The translations under genes and the position numbers were made by a program. A DNA stretch of 64,000 nucleotides from Burkholderia anthina. GTDB taxonomy: Bacteria; Pseudomonadota; Gammaproteobacteria; Burkholderiales; Burkholderiaceae. How positions within the stretch are numbered: position 1 is the stretch's first letter; the number at the start of each line of letters is the position of its first letter. Below are positions 27,020 through 36,272 of this stretch, piece after piece. Location of the stretch: positions 62,001 to 126,000 of the forward strand of contig NZ_CABVLY010000007.1 in assembly GCF_902498995.1 (NCBI RefSeq). The letters run 5' to 3'. The notes beneath the pieces were generated by a model. It made no database searches and was not told where the DNA came from. It saw only the letters and a program-made list of their open reading frames with translations.

Positions 27020-27820
27020 ATGGATCGACTCTTCTCCGAAATCGCGATGCACCAGGCGCTTGGCCGCGCAATCGATCATCTCGGCCAGCCGCGTTTCTGG
27101 CGTTTCCTGGTGCTGCTGCTCAACGAAATGGTGCCGTTCGACAACGCGCTCGCGACCGCGATCGGCCCCGACGGCGTGCCGCTCGTGCTCGACGAATACG
27201 ACGCGGGCGGCACCGACAGCGCGTCGCCGGTGCCGCTTTACCTCAATGGGTTATATCTGCTCGATCCGTTCCTGCAGGCCGCGCACGACGGGCTCGCCGA
27301 CGGCTGCTACCGGCTCGAGGAAGTCGCGCCCGACCTGTTCCGGCAGAGCGAATATTTCCTGAGCTATTTTCGCGACGCGGTCGGCGACGACGAGATCCAG
27401 ATCCTGCTGCGGCCGAACCCCGACACGCTGCTGTCGCTGTCGCTCGGCGCGGCCATGCGCTTCGACGTCGAGCCGCTCGGCAAGCTGACGGCCGCGATGC
27501 CGTGGGTGCTCGCGGTCATCCGGCAACACTGGCGGCTGGTGGGCGACGCCGCGCGCGCAACGCCCGACGCCGACCTCGGCGCACGCGTCGAGCAGGCGCT
27601 CGCGCGCTTCGGCGCGGGTGTGCTGACCGATCGCGAGATGTCGATCGCGCGCATGGTGCTGCGCGGCAATTCGTCGAAGGCGATCGCGGAGCGGCTCGCG
27701 ATTTCACCGGAGACGGTGAAGGTGCATCGGCGGCACCTTTATGCGAAGCTCGGGATCTCGTCGCAGCCGGAACTGTTTTCGCGGTTCATCCAGGCGCTGG
27801 GAGAGGATGCGGCCGGATAA
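27020..27820 (+). CDS. LuxR-type (GerE HTH) transcriptional regulator
   Basis: Regulator of 266 residues. The C-terminal GerE helix-turn-helix is clear at about residues 195-250 (LTDREMSIARMVLRGNSSK, then SPETVKVHRRHLYAKLGI). The N-terminal 170 residues are a helical sensor-like domain that does not resemble the autoinducer-binding domain. It lacks the conserved Trp/Tyr/Asp pattern of LuxR/LasR, so quorum sensing should not be assumed. The ATG at 27020 was chosen; the longer frame upstream is not protein-like. It is divergent from the APC permease/P1 peptidase pair and probably controls it. Confidence 0.83.
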   Translation: MDRLFSEIAMHQALGRAIDHLGQPRFWRFLVLLLNEMVPFDNALATAIGPDGVPLVLDEYDAGGTDSASPVPLYLNGLYLLDPFLQAAHDGLADGCYRLEEVAPDLFRQSEYFLSYFRDAVGDDEIQILLRPNPDTLLSLSLGAAMRFDVEPLGKLTAAMPWVLAVIRQHWRLVGDAARATPDADLGARVEQALARFGAGVLTDREMSIARMVLRGNSSKAIAERLAISPETVKVHRRHLYAKLGISSQPELFSRFIQALGEDAAG

Positions 27821-28133
27821 CGGCATCGACGAAGAGGAATGGCAACGGGCGGCACGAACGGCCGCGACCGATCCCGCGTCCGCAGATAGGCGCGCACACA
27901 CGGCGCGAGGCCGTTCACGAAAACCCGCACGCGTCGCCCCGCAATCCTCGTCACGCTCGGCCCATGCCGCGGTTGCCCGTTTCCATACGCGCGGGCATGA
28001 TGTCCGCCAGCCTGCCGGCCCGCGGTCGTCCGCTGCGGCGGTCATGGGTAGCCCGTCCGCATGGCCCCATCCGCCGCAATCGCGCAACGAGCAATCCGCA
28101 TGCCGGCCCTTCGCCGCCCACCTCATCGAGCCC
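27821..28133. other. Intergenic region between LuxR-type and LysR genes
   Basis: About 310 bases of GC-rich sequence with open frames but none with a start, ribosome site and protein-like composition. I see no repeat, terminator or RNA gene. It should contain the LysR promoter. Confidence 0.35.
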
Positions 28134-29018
28134 ATGTCACTACGCGCATTCAGAACCCTGGTCGCGATCGCCCGATACCGGACCTTCGCGCGCGCCGGCG
28201 AAGCGATCGGCCTCACGCAGTCGGCCGTGAGCCTGCAGATCAAGACGCTCGAAAGCGAATACAACGTCCAGCTGTTCGACCGTTCGCGCCGCCAGCCGGT
28301 GCTGACGGAAGCCGGCAACATTCTCGTCGCGCAGGCCGAGCAGGTGCTCGCGATGGTCGACCGGATTCCCGATGCGCTCAGCGACGAGAAAAAGCTCGTC
28401 GGCCGCCTGCGGATCGGTGCGATCCAGACCGCGCTGTCGGGCCCGCTGCCCGATGCGCTGCTCTCGCTGCGCAACGCGCATCCGTCGCTGCGCGTGCACG
28501 TGTCGGCCGGCATGTCGGTCGAACTGGCGAACCGCGTCGCGGCCGGCGAACTCGATGCGGCCATCACGACACACCCGGTGCGCCCGCACCCGGCACAGCT
28601 GACGTGGACGACGCTCTACGAAGACCGCTTCTGGCTGCTCGCGCCGCCGGAATACGCGGAGCGCGACGCGGGCGCGCTGCTCGAAGCGCTGCCGTTCATC
28701 CGCTTCGACGCGCAGGCCTGGGCCGGCCGGATGATCGCCGCCGAACTGCGCCGCATCGGCGTCCGGGTACGCGAAGAGATGGTGCTCGACAGCGCGGAGA
28801 CGATCGCGCGCATGGTGGCGCGAGGGCTCGGCGTGGCGGTCGTCGCGCTGCCCGATTCGACGCTCGCACGCCTGCCGCCCGTCACGCGTTTGCCGTTCGG
28901 TCAGCCGCAGATGGGCCGCGCTGTCGTGTTGCTCGAACACCAGTCGCGTCCGGCCGAGCGTTTCGCGCGTGCGCTGGCCGCCGAAGTCACCGCGTCATCG
29001 ATGAGACTTTCTCATTGA
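28134..29018 (+). CDS. LysR family transcriptional regulator
   Basis: Regulator of 294 residues with the usual layout. The N-terminal helix-turn-helix covers residues 1-60 (RAFRTLVAIARYRTFARAGEAIGLTQSAVSLQIKTLE), quoted here as RTFARAGEAIGLTQSAVS. The substrate-binding domain follows from about residue 88 (GRLRIGAIQTALSG). The TQSAVS segment is the canonical recognition helix. Start ATG at 28134. The next gene, an AEC-type carrier, follows 164 bases downstream on the same strand and is the likely target. Confidence 0.87.
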   Translation: MSLRAFRTLVAIARYRTFARAGEAIGLTQSAVSLQIKTLESEYNVQLFDRSRRQPVLTEAGNILVAQAEQVLAMVDRIPDALSDEKKLVGRLRIGAIQTALSGPLPDALLSLRNAHPSLRVHVSAGMSVELANRVAAGELDAAITTHPVRPHPAQLTWTTLYEDRFWLLAPPEYAERDAGALLEALPFIRFDAQAWAGRMIAAELRRIGVRVREEMVLDSAETIARMVARGLGVAVVALPDSTLARLPPVTRLPFGQPQMGRAVVLLEHQSRPAERFARALAAEVTASSMRLSH

Positions 29019-29182
29019 ACACCCGATAATTAACCATTATTCCTGTTGCAAGCGCGTGTTAACTTGGCGCCATCGTCACGCTTTCGATCGCCTGTCGCCA
29101 TGTTGCCCGCCGGATGGATTCCCGCTTCGCTCCGCCGCTCCGCCTGCAAGCCGCTCCAGCCGGCCCGCCTGAAGGCCTGCCG

Positions 29183-30115
29183 ATGATCGGCCCGATCCTG
29201 CTCGCGCTCGCGCCGGTCGCGCTGCTGGTCGCGTTCGGCCACGGCCTGAGACGCACGGGCTTCATCGGCGACGCGTTCTGGCCGCACGCCGAGCGGCTGT
29301 GCTACTACGTGCTGCTGCCTGCGCTGTTCGCGGACGGTCTCGCGAACGCGAAACTGCAATCGCTGCCGGTTTTACCGCTCGCGGCGGCGCTGGTCGGTTC
29401 GACCGCGCTCGTCGCGGCGCTTCTGCTGCTGGTCCGCCGCTTCGTGCGGGTCGACGGCGCCGGGTTCACGTCGGTGTTCCAGGGCGCGGTGCGCTTCAAC
29501 AACTACGTCGGCACGGCGCTCGCCGCCGGACTGTTCGGTGCACACGGCATCGCGCTCGCGGCCGTGTGCGTCGCGGCGATCGTCCCGACCGTGAACCTGA
29601 TGTGCGTGCTGGTGTTCGCGCGCTACGGCGAAACGCGGCTCGGCGCGCTGGCGCTCGCACGGCAGATCCTGTCGAACCCGCTCGTCGTCGGCTGTGCGCT
29701 CGGGATCGCGATGCAGGCGAGCGGCATCGCGTTTCCGGCCGCCGTCGAGCCGGCCGTGCGCGCGCTCGGCGCCGCATCGATGCCGCTCGGCCTGCTGTGC
29801 GTGGGCGCGGCGCTGAAGTTCGACGCGGCGCGCGGCTGGCTGCAGCCGATGTGCATCGCGTCGGCATTCAAGTTCATGGCGATGCCGCTCGTCACGCTTG
29901 CGGCCGGCCGCCTGTTCGGGCTCGGCGACGCGGCACTGACCATCGCGCTGTTGTTCCAGGCGCTGCCCACATCGTCCTCGTCGTACATCATGGCGCGCCA
30001 GCTCGGCGGCGACGCACCGCTGATGGCCGGCATCACCGCGTTCCAGACGATCGCCGCCGCGCTCGCGATGCCGGCCGTGCTGACGGCGCTCGCGTCGGCG
30101 CCCGTGTTTCGCTGA
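29183..30115 (+). CDS. AEC family transporter (auxin efflux carrier-like)
   Basis: Inner-membrane carrier of 310 residues, about ten helices in two halves of the AEC type, as in MdcF/malonate carriers and other organic acid permeases. Marker segments are FQGAVRFNNYVGTALAAGLFG (FQGAVRFNNYVGTAL) in the first half and FQALPTSSSSYIMARQLGGD in the second. The ATG at 29183 has GAAGG upstream; the longer frame from 29114 adds 23 residues of low coding character. Probably exports or imports a small organic acid under the preceding LysR. Confidence 0.82.
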   Translation: MIGPILLALAPVALLVAFGHGLRRTGFIGDAFWPHAERLCYYVLLPALFADGLANAKLQSLPVLPLAAALVGSTALVAALLLLVRRFVRVDGAGFTSVFQGAVRFNNYVGTALAAGLFGAHGIALAAVCVAAIVPTVNLMCVLVFARYGETRLGALALARQILSNPLVVGCALGIAMQASGIAFPAAVEPAVRALGAASMPLGLLCVGAALKFDAARGWLQPMCIASAFKFMAMPLVTLAAGRLFGLGDAALTIALLFQALPTSSSSYIMARQLGGDAPLMAGITAFQTIAAALAMPAVLTALASAPVFR

Positions 30116-30504
30116 CGGCGCGGGGCCGGCAGCACACCGACTCGACAACAACCGTCACCGCCTGCCGCCGAAGCGGCCTGAATCCGCCCGTCGCGCGGAC
30201 CGGCGGTGCGGACTTCAGGCGCGATTCGCGCCGGGTCGGGAACGGACGTCGAATGCCGTCACCCGGCTGTCAAACCCGCGTCGTTGCGTCAGACATACGC
30301 AACGCGGATACGCCCCCGGTTCTTCTCGCAGCCCCGCCAAAAACCGCCTATGGTGAAAGAAGCGCGCCTGCTTTGCCGCCATTCGACTCCAGGTCGCTCG
30401 CCCCGGCGGCCACGGCGCAGCGTTCCGGCACCATTCCCCGCCGTCGCGGGCACGTCCGGCCATGCCCGTGACGGCGCCGCCCACCGGACTACAAGGAGGT
30501 ACCC
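30116..30504. promoter_or_regulatory. Intergenic region upstream of the PF03640-like gene
   Basis: About 390 bases without a credible gene. A perfect 8-bp inverted repeat CGTTGCGT (30282-30289) and ACGCAACG (30297-30304) with a 7-base loop lies 200 bases upstream of the next ATG and could be an operator or a hairpin. The next gene has an unusually strong ribosome site, AAGGAGGT, at about 30493-30500. Confidence 0.4.
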
Positions 30505-30879
30505 ATGAAAGCCGCGCTGCTCGTCAGTTCCGCCCTGCTCGCCCTCGCATCCGTTTCGGCTTCGGCTCAAGGCTCGATCACGAAGGTCGAAGACGGCGCA
30601 CTCGTCGCCGCGAACGGGATGACCGTCTATTCGTTCGACAAGGACAAGCCCAACGCCGGCACCAGCGCATGTTCGGGCCAGTGCGAAACCTTCTGGCCGC
30701 CGTACAAGGCCAGCGCGACCGACGTTCCGGTCGGGCCCTACTCGATCGTCAAGCGCGAAGACGGCAGCCCGCAATGGGCGTACAAGGGCAAGCCGCTGTA
30801 CTTCTTCTCGAAGGACATGAAACAGGGCGACCGCAACGGCGACAACTTCAAGAACATGTGGCACGTAGTCGCGCCGTAA
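30505..30879 (+). CDS. Secreted repeat protein (PF03640, lipoprotein_15-like)
   Basis: Exported protein of 124 residues. Signal peptide about residues 1-22 (ALLVSSALLALASVSASA). The mature part carries two repeats of the PF03640 'secreted repeat' type: LVAANGMTVYSFDKDKPNAG with the paired cysteines ACSGQCETFWPP, then GSPQWAYKGKPLYFFSKDMK followed by GDNFKNMWHVVAP. Family members are small periplasmic or surface proteins of unknown function. The ATG is preceded by a near-perfect ribosome site AAGGAGGT, suggesting high expression. Confidence 0.85.
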   Translation: MKAALLVSSALLALASVSASAQGSITKVEDGALVAANGMTVYSFDKDKPNAGTSACSGQCETFWPPYKASATDVPVGPYSIVKREDGSPQWAYKGKPLYFFSKDMKQGDRNGDNFKNMWHVVAP

Positions 30880-30925
30880 GCGTTCTTTCCCCGCCTTCCG
30901 CAACGGCGCCACCGCCGCACACGTA

Positions 30926-30960
30926 AAAAGGCCCGCCCCGGTCGGAGTCCGGGGCGGGCC
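30926..30960 (-). terminator. Strong intrinsic terminator (mmsA end, possibly bidirectional)
   Basis: GGCCCGCCCCGG at 30930-30941 and CCGGGGCGGGCC at 30949-30960 are exact reverse complements with a 7-base loop. Read leftward, the stem is followed by five T residues (AAAAA at 30925-30929 on the plus strand). This is the classic intrinsic terminator form for the leftward mmsA transcript. It may also stop the rightward PF03640-like gene. Confidence 0.8.
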
Positions 30961-31019
30961 AGTGCGTCTTCACGCCGGCGGCATCGCGACGCGCGCAGCC
31001 GCAGCGCACGCCGGCACGA

Positions 31020-32537
31020 TCAGCGGTTCGACGGGAAGCTGAACACCGTGCCTTCACGCACGCCGGCCGACGGCCAGCGCTGCGTGATCGTCTTGCGCTT
31101 CGTGTAGAAGCGCACTGCATCCGGGCCGTATGCGTGCAGGTCGCCGAACAGCGAGCGCTTCCAGCCGCCGAACGAGTGATACGCGACCGGCACCGGCAGC
31201 GGCACGTTGATGCCGACCATGCCGATCTGGATGTTGTCGCTGAAATAGCGCGCCGCTTCGCCGTCGCGCGTGAACAGGCACGTACCGTTGCCGTATTCGT
31301 GCGCGTCGATCAGCGCCATCGCCTCGTCGAGCGACTTCAGGCGGATCACGCCGAGCACCGGCCCGAAGATCTCGTGCTGATAGATCGGCATGCCGGGCTT
31401 CACGTCGTCGAACAGGCACGGGCCGAGGTAGTAACCGCCGTCGTGGCCGTCGACCTTCACGCCGCGGCCGTCGACGACGAGCTTCGCGCCCGCTTCCACG
31501 CCCGCTTCGACGAAGCCCGTCACCTTCTCGAAATGCTGCTTCGTGACGAGCGGCCCCATGTCGATGCCCGCGCCGTTGCCCGGACCGACCTTCATCTTCT
31601 CGATCTCGGCCGTCAGCCCCGCGACGACCTTGTCGCCCGTTTCGTCGCCGATCGCCACGACCAGCGGAATCGCCATGCAACGCTCGCCGCACGAACCGTA
31701 CGCGGCGCCCATCAGCGCGTTCACCGCGTTGCCGATGTCGGCGTCGGGCATCACGACCGCGAAGTTCTTCGCGCCGCCGAGCGCCTGCACGCGCTTGCCG
31801 TGCGCGCAGCCGGTCGAATAGATATATTCGGCGATCGGCGTCGAGCCGACGAAGCTCACCGCCTTCACGCGCGGGTCGGTCAGGATCGTGTCGACCGCTT
31901 CCTTGTCGCCGTTCACGACGTTCAGCACGCCCGGCGGCAGGCCGGCTTCGAGCGCGAGCTCGGCCATGCGCAGCGTCGACGACGGCGTGCGCTCGGACGG
32001 CTTCAGCACGAACGTATTGCCGCACGCGACGGCCATCGGCCACATCCACAGCGGCACCATCACCGGGAAGTTGAACGGCGTGATGCCGGAGACGACGCCC
32101 AGCGCCTGGAACTCGCTCCACGAATCGATCGCGGGGCCGACGTTCTTGCTGTGCTCGCCCTTCAGCAGCTCGGGCACGTAGGTCGCGTATTCGACGTTCT
32201 CGATCCCGCGCTGCAGTTCGCCCATCGCGTCGGCGAGCACCTTGCCGTGCTCGGCGGTGATCAGCGCGCACAGTTCTTCCGCATGCTCCTCGAGCAGCGT
32301 CTTGAAGCGGCTCATCACGCGGGCGCGCTTCAGCGGCGGCGTGTTGCGCCACGCGGGGAACGCGGCCTGCGCGGACGCGATCGCGGCTTCGACGGTCAGC
32401 TTGTCGGCGAGCGCGACGCTCTTGTGCGACTCGCCGGTGGCCGGGTCGAACACCGGCTGGACGCGGCTGCCGCCGTCGACGCGCTTGCCGTCGATCAGGT
32501 GGCCGACGGTGGAGGTCACATTGCTGTCGTGTTTCAT
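31020..32537 (-). CDS. mmsA: Methylmalonate-semialdehyde dehydrogenase (CoA-acylating)
   Basis: NAD- and CoA-dependent aldehyde dehydrogenase of 505 residues. It converts malonate semialdehyde to acetyl-CoA and methylmalonate semialdehyde to propionyl-CoA. Family marks are FNFPVMVPLWMWPMAVACGN, GSTPIAEYIYSTG and the catalytic block GSCGERCMAI with C287. The MmsA group is distinguished by the ERCMA-type active-site block and the full-length MmsA-like N-terminus. It sits 49 bases downstream of an omega-aminotransferase, which produces malonate semialdehyde from beta-alanine. A strong terminator follows it. Confidence 0.9.
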   Translation of the reverse strand: MKHDSNVTSTVGHLIDGKRVDGGSRVQPVFDPATGESHKSVALADKLTVEAAIASAQAAFPAWRNTPPLKRARVMSRFKTLLEEHAEELCALITAEHGKVLADAMGELQRGIENVEYATYVPELLKGEHSKNVGPAIDSWSEFQALGVVSGITPFNFPVMVPLWMWPMAVACGNTFVLKPSERTPSSTLRMAELALEAGLPPGVLNVVNGDKEAVDTILTDPRVKAVSFVGSTPIAEYIYSTGCAHGKRVQALGGAKNFAVVMPDADIGNAVNALMGAAYGSCGERCMAIPLVVAIGDETGDKVVAGLTAEIEKMKVGPGNGAGIDMGPLVTKQHFEKVTGFVEAGVEAGAKLVVDGRGVKVDGHDGGYYLGPCLFDDVKPGMPIYQHEIFGPVLGVIRLKSLDEAMALIDAHEYGNGTCLFTRDGEAARYFSDNIQIGMVGINVPLPVPVAYHSFGGWKRSLFGDLHAYGPDAVRFYTKRKTITQRWPSAGVREGTVFSFPSNR

Positions 32538-32586
32538 GTTTCTGGCTCTTTCGTGAATTCGGTTATCGCCGGGAACGGGCCGCGGC

Positions 32587-33945
32587 TCAGTCCACTTCGT
32601 TCAGCGCGTCGGACAGCGCGTTCACGAGATTGTCGATCTCGCGCTTCTCGGCGATGAACGGCGGCGCGAGCTGGATCGTGTCGCCGCCGTAGCGCACGTA
32701 GAAGCCCTTCGCCCAGCAGCGCATCGCGATCTCGTACGGGCGCCGTGCCGGCTCGCCCGGCAGCGCCGCGATCGTCAGGCCGGCCGCCAGCCCGTAGTTG
32801 CGGATGTCCGCGATATGGCGCTGGCCCTTCAGCCCGTGCACGGCCGCCTCGAAATGCGGCGCGAGATCGCGCACGCGGTTCACCGCGTCGTCCTTCACGA
32901 GCAGGTCGAGCGCCGCGACGCCGGCCGCGCATGCAACCGGGTGCGCCGAGTACGTGTAGCCGTGCGGGAACTCGAGCATGTACTCCGGGCCGCCCGCGGC
33001 CATGAACGTGTCGTAGATTTCCTTCGTCGCGATCACGCCGCCGAGCGGCTGCGCGCCGTTCGTCACCTGCTTCGCGAAGTTCATGATGTCCGGCACCACG
33101 CCGAACGCGTCGGCGCCCGTCATCGCGCCGGCACGGCCGAAGCCCGTGATGACTTCGTCGAAAATCAGCAGGATGTCGTGCGCGGTACAGATGTCGCGCA
33201 GGCGCTTCAGATAGCCCTTCGGCGGAATGACCACACCCGCCGAGCCGGAGAACGGCTCGACGATCACGGCCGCGATGTTCGATGCGTCGTGCAGCGTGAT
33301 CAGGTCGAGCAGGCGATCGGCCAGATCGGCGCCGTTCTCGGGCATCCCGCGCGAGAACGTGTTCTCGGCGAGTTGCGTGTGCGGCAGGAAATCGGCGTCG
33401 AGACCCTGGCCGAACAGCTTGCGGTTCGCGCCGATCCCGCCGACCGAGATGCCGCCGAAGTTCACGCCGTGATAACCCTTCTCGCGGCCGATCAGGCGCG
33501 TTTTCGTGCCCTTGCCCTTCGCGCGCCAGTACGCACGGGCCATCTTCAGCGACGTGTCGGCCGCTTCCGAGCCCGAACCCGTGAAGAACACGTAGTCGAG
33601 GCCAGCCGGCGTCAGATCCTTGATCTTGTTCGCCAGCTCGAACGACTTCGGATGGCCGAACTGGAACGCCGGCGCGTAGTCGAGCTGCGCGACCTGGCGG
33701 CTCACGGCTTCCGTGATTTCGGCGCGGCCGTGACCGAGGCCCGTGCACCACAGGCCCGACAGGCCGTCGAAGATCTTGCGGCCTTCGCCGTCCGTGTAAT
33801 ACGCGTCCTTGGCCGACACGATCATGCGCGGATCCGACTTGAACTGGCGGTTCGCCGTGAACGGCATCCAGTGGGCGTCGAGCCAGGCTGCGTCGGTGCG
33901 GAGATTCGTCTCTTGGTGCTGGTTGGCGATGGTCGTGTCGGTCAT
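32587..33945 (-). CDS. Class III omega-aminotransferase (beta-alanine:pyruvate type)
   Basis: PLP enzyme of 452 residues. It resembles beta-alanine:pyruvate (omega-amino acid) aminotransferases, with HWMPFTANRQFKSDPRMI near the N-terminus, FFTGSGSEAADTSLKMARAYWR, and IFDEVITGFGRAG for the cofactor Asp. The PLP-lysine block is FAKQVTNGAQPLGG with K292. It is followed by mmsA on the same strand, so the pair would turn beta-alanine plus pyruvate into alanine and acetyl-CoA. A divergent LysR gene lies 105 bases away. Other amine donors (taurine, putrescine) remain possible. Confidence 0.87.
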   Translation of the reverse strand: MTDTTIANQHQETNLRTDAAWLDAHWMPFTANRQFKSDPRMIVSAKDAYYTDGEGRKIFDGLSGLWCTGLGHGRAEITEAVSRQVAQLDYAPAFQFGHPKSFELANKIKDLTPAGLDYVFFTGSGSEAADTSLKMARAYWRAKGKGTKTRLIGREKGYHGVNFGGISVGGIGANRKLFGQGLDADFLPHTQLAENTFSRGMPENGADLADRLLDLITLHDASNIAAVIVEPFSGSAGVVIPPKGYLKRLRDICTAHDILLIFDEVITGFGRAGAMTGADAFGVVPDIMNFAKQVTNGAQPLGGVIATKEIYDTFMAAGGPEYMLEFPHGYTYSAHPVACAAGVAALDLLVKDDAVNRVRDLAPHFEAAVHGLKGQRHIADIRNYGLAAGLTIAALPGEPARRPYEIAMRCWAKGFYVRYGGDTIQLAPPFIAEKREIDNLVNALSDALNEVD

Positions 33946-34050
33946 GTCGGTCGGCGCGGCGCGCCCCTCCTCCTTGTGTTGATGTTGCGCATTGTCGGGA
34001 CGCCAATTAGTCTTTTGAATATCGCAATATCAATGTTCACTTGCGCAACT

Positions 34051-35010
34051 ATGCAAGCAAAGAAACCGAAGAGTCGCGCGCTGCTCGGGCAGCTCAGCGA
34101 CATGGACCTGCGGCTGCTGCGGGTCTTCAAGGGCGTCGTGCAGTGCGGCGGGATGGCGGCGGCCGAACTCGAGCTGAATATCGGCATTTCGACGATCAGC
34201 CGGCACGTGAAGGATCTCGAAACGCGCCTCGGCCTGGTGCTGTGCCGGCGCGGCCGCGCGGGCTTCACGCTGACGGCCGAAGGCCAGACCGTGTACGAGG
34301 AAACGTTGCGGCTGCTTGCGTCGATGGAGGCATTTCGCAGCCGGATCGACGGCATTCACGACAAGATGGGCGGAGAACTGCACATCGCCGTATTCGACAA
34401 GACGGCCACCAACGCGAATGCACGGCTCGGCGACGCGATCCGCCAGTTCGCCGACGAAGCGCCCGACGTCGCCCTGAACCTGCATGTCGCGTCGATCAAC
34501 GAAGTCGAGCGCGGGATCATCGACGGCAGCTATCAGGTCGGGATCATTCCCGCGCACCGCAGCTCGGGCAGCCTCGTGTATTCGGAATTGTTCGACGAGC
34601 GGATGCTGCTGTACTGCGGCCGCCAGCATCCGCTGTACGACGCGCCGCACGGCAAGCTCACGTGGACGACGATCCGCGACCATGCGTTCGCCGGGCTCGG
34701 CTTCCACTCGCCGAACATGGAACTGAGCCACCGCGCGAAGCTCACGCGCAGCGCGACGGCGTCGGACCAGGAATCGATCGCGACGCTGATCCTGTCCGGC
34801 CGCTACCTGGGCTTCTTGCCCGACCATTACGCGGAAAGCTTCGAAAACAAGGGGTTGATGCAGGCGATCGCGCCGCACCGGTTCAACTACCGGTGCCGGT
34901 TCGTGAGCCTGCTGCGGCGCTCGCCGCGGCCGTCACGGGCGGCGCTGCTGTTCCAGTCGTGCCTCGAAGCCGCGCATGCGGCGGCGCAACGGGCCGACGG
35001 CAACGCGTAG
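34051..35010 (+). CDS. LysR family regulator of the aminotransferase/mmsA operon
   Basis: Regulator of 319 residues. The N-terminal helix-turn-helix (about residues 17-75) reads LLRVFKGVVQCGGMAAAELEL, quoted in part as VVQCGGMAAAELEL, then NIGISTISRHVKDLETRLG. The effector domain begins around residue 105 (GGELHIAVFDKT). The ATG at 34051 is preferred; an ATG at 34033 is equally possible, as neither has a clear ribosome site. It is divergent from the aminotransferase gene across 105 A/T-rich bases, the usual position for a LysR-controlled operon. Confidence 0.85.
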   Translation: MQAKKPKSRALLGQLSDMDLRLLRVFKGVVQCGGMAAAELELNIGISTISRHVKDLETRLGLVLCRRGRAGFTLTAEGQTVYEETLRLLASMEAFRSRIDGIHDKMGGELHIAVFDKTATNANARLGDAIRQFADEAPDVALNLHVASINEVERGIIDGSYQVGIIPAHRSSGSLVYSELFDERMLLYCGRQHPLYDAPHGKLTWTTIRDHAFAGLGFHSPNMELSHRAKLTRSATASDQESIATLILSGRYLGFLPDHYAESFENKGLMQAIAPHRFNYRCRFVSLLRRSPRPSRAALLFQSCLEAAHAAAQRADGNA

Positions 35011-35013
35011 CCG

Positions 35014-35031
35014 GGGCCGGGCTGCCGGCCC
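35014..35031 (-). terminator. Short hairpin between convergent LysR and MFS genes
   Basis: GGGCCGG at 35014-35020 pairs with CCGGCCC at 35025-35031 around a four-base loop, in the 23-base gap between two convergent genes. No T tract on either side, so terminator function is tentative. Confidence 0.35.
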
Positions 35032-35033
35032 GC

Positions 35034-36272
35034 TCACGCACCGCCGTCGGCCTGCGCGCGTCGCCGCATCCGCATCAGGAAATAGACGGCGACGAGCGCC
35101 GCCGCGAACCCGGACGCCGCGCCGACGCCGAGCGCCCAGCGCGGGCCCAGATGGTTCGCGACCCAGCCCGCGACCGGCGCGCCGATCGGCGTGCCGCCGA
35201 ACGCGACCGCGAGGCGCAGCGCCATCACGCGCCCGCGCATCGCCGGCTCGGTCGACAGTTGCATCAGCGCATTGGTCGACGTGGTGAAGGTCATCGCGGC
35301 GATCCCGGTCAGCACGAGCGCCGCCGCGAACAGCCAGTAGCTCGGCGCGATCGCGCCGAACGTGCAGCCGACGCCGAACACCGTCGCGCCGATCCACAGA
35401 TGCCGGAACAGCGGGCGTTCGCGGCGCGCCGCGAGCAGCGCGCCGGAGATCGTGCCGACCGCCATCATCGACGACAGGATCCCGAAGCCGCGCGCATCGA
35501 CATGGAATACGCCGGCCGCCATCGTCGAGATGAACAGCGGGAAATTCAGCCCGAACGTGCCGATCAGGAACAGCATCGCGAGCGTCGCTTTCAGGTCCGG
35601 GCGCTGCCACACGTAGCGGAACCCGTCGAGCAGGCTCCCCCTCGCACGGCCGGCGCGCGCGTTCTCGCGCAGCTGGCCGGCGCGCAGCAGCGACAGCGAC
35701 GCGAGCACCGCGACGAAGCTGACGCCGTTGATCAGGAACGCCCAGCCGGTGCCGACCGACGCGATGATGAAGCCGGCCGCCGCGGGCCCGATCATCCGCG
35801 CCGCGTTGAACGACGTCGAATTGAGCGCGACGGCGTTCGCGAGCTCGCGGTCGCCGACCAGTTCCGCGACGAAGGTTTGCCGCACCGGCGCATCGAACGC
35901 CGACGCGCAGCCGAACAGGAACGCGAACAGATAGACGTGCCACAGCCGCACGACGCCCGTGACCGTCAGCAGCCCCAGCGCGAGCGCGAGGCCGCCCATC
36001 AGCGCCTGGGTCGTCATCAGCAGCCGGCGCTGGTTGAAGCGGTCGGCCGCATAGCCCGTCCACGGCAGCAGCAGGAGCTGCGGGCCGAACTGCAGCGACA
36101 TCACGATGCCGACCGCCGACGCGTCGTGGTGCGTGAGCTGCGTGAGCACGAGCCAGTCCTGCGCGGTGCGCTGGATCCACGTGCCGACGTTGGACACCAG
36201 CGCGCCGGCCGCCCAGACCCGGTAGTTGAAGCTGCGCAGCGAGCGGAACACGCCCGCGGCCGGCACGCTCAT
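35034..36272 (-). CDS. MFS transporter (enterobactin-exporter/MFS_3-like)
   Basis: Inner-membrane carrier of 412 residues with about 12 helices. It has the EntS/MFS_3-type signatures: FRSLRSFNYRVWAAGALVSN, WIQRTAQDWLVLTQL, APVRQTFVAELVGDRELANA, and LMQLSTEPAMRGRVMALRLA. Relatives are often multidrug or siderophore exporters. The start ATG at 36272 overlaps the stop of the preceding small membrane protein gene by an ATGA motif, so the two are translationally coupled. It is the third gene of a MarR-led operon, consistent with a MarR-controlled drug or solvent exporter. Confidence 0.85.
   Translation of the reverse strand: MSVPAAGVFRSLRSFNYRVWAAGALVSNVGTWIQRTAQDWLVLTQLTHHDASAVGIVMSLQFGPQLLLLPWTGYAADRFNQRRLLMTTQALMGGLALALGLLTVTGVVRLWHVYLFAFLFGCASAFDAPVRQTFVAELVGDRELANAVALNSTSFNAARMIGPAAAGFIIASVGTGWAFLINGVSFVAVLASLSLLRAGQLRENARAGRARGSLLDGFRYVWQRPDLKATLAMLFLIGTFGLNFPLFISTMAAGVFHVDARGFGILSSMMAVGTISGALLAARRERPLFRHLWIGATVFGVGCTFGAIAPSYWLFAAALVLTGIAAMTFTTSTNALMQLSTEPAMRGRVMALRLAVAFGGTPIGAPVAGWVANHLGPRWALGVGAASGFAAALVAVYFLMRMRRRAQADGGA

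Noticed and set aside
27020..27820. LuxR-type gene considered as a quorum-sensing regulator
   Set aside because: The N-terminal region lacks the autoinducer-binding pattern and no luxI-type gene is present in the window.
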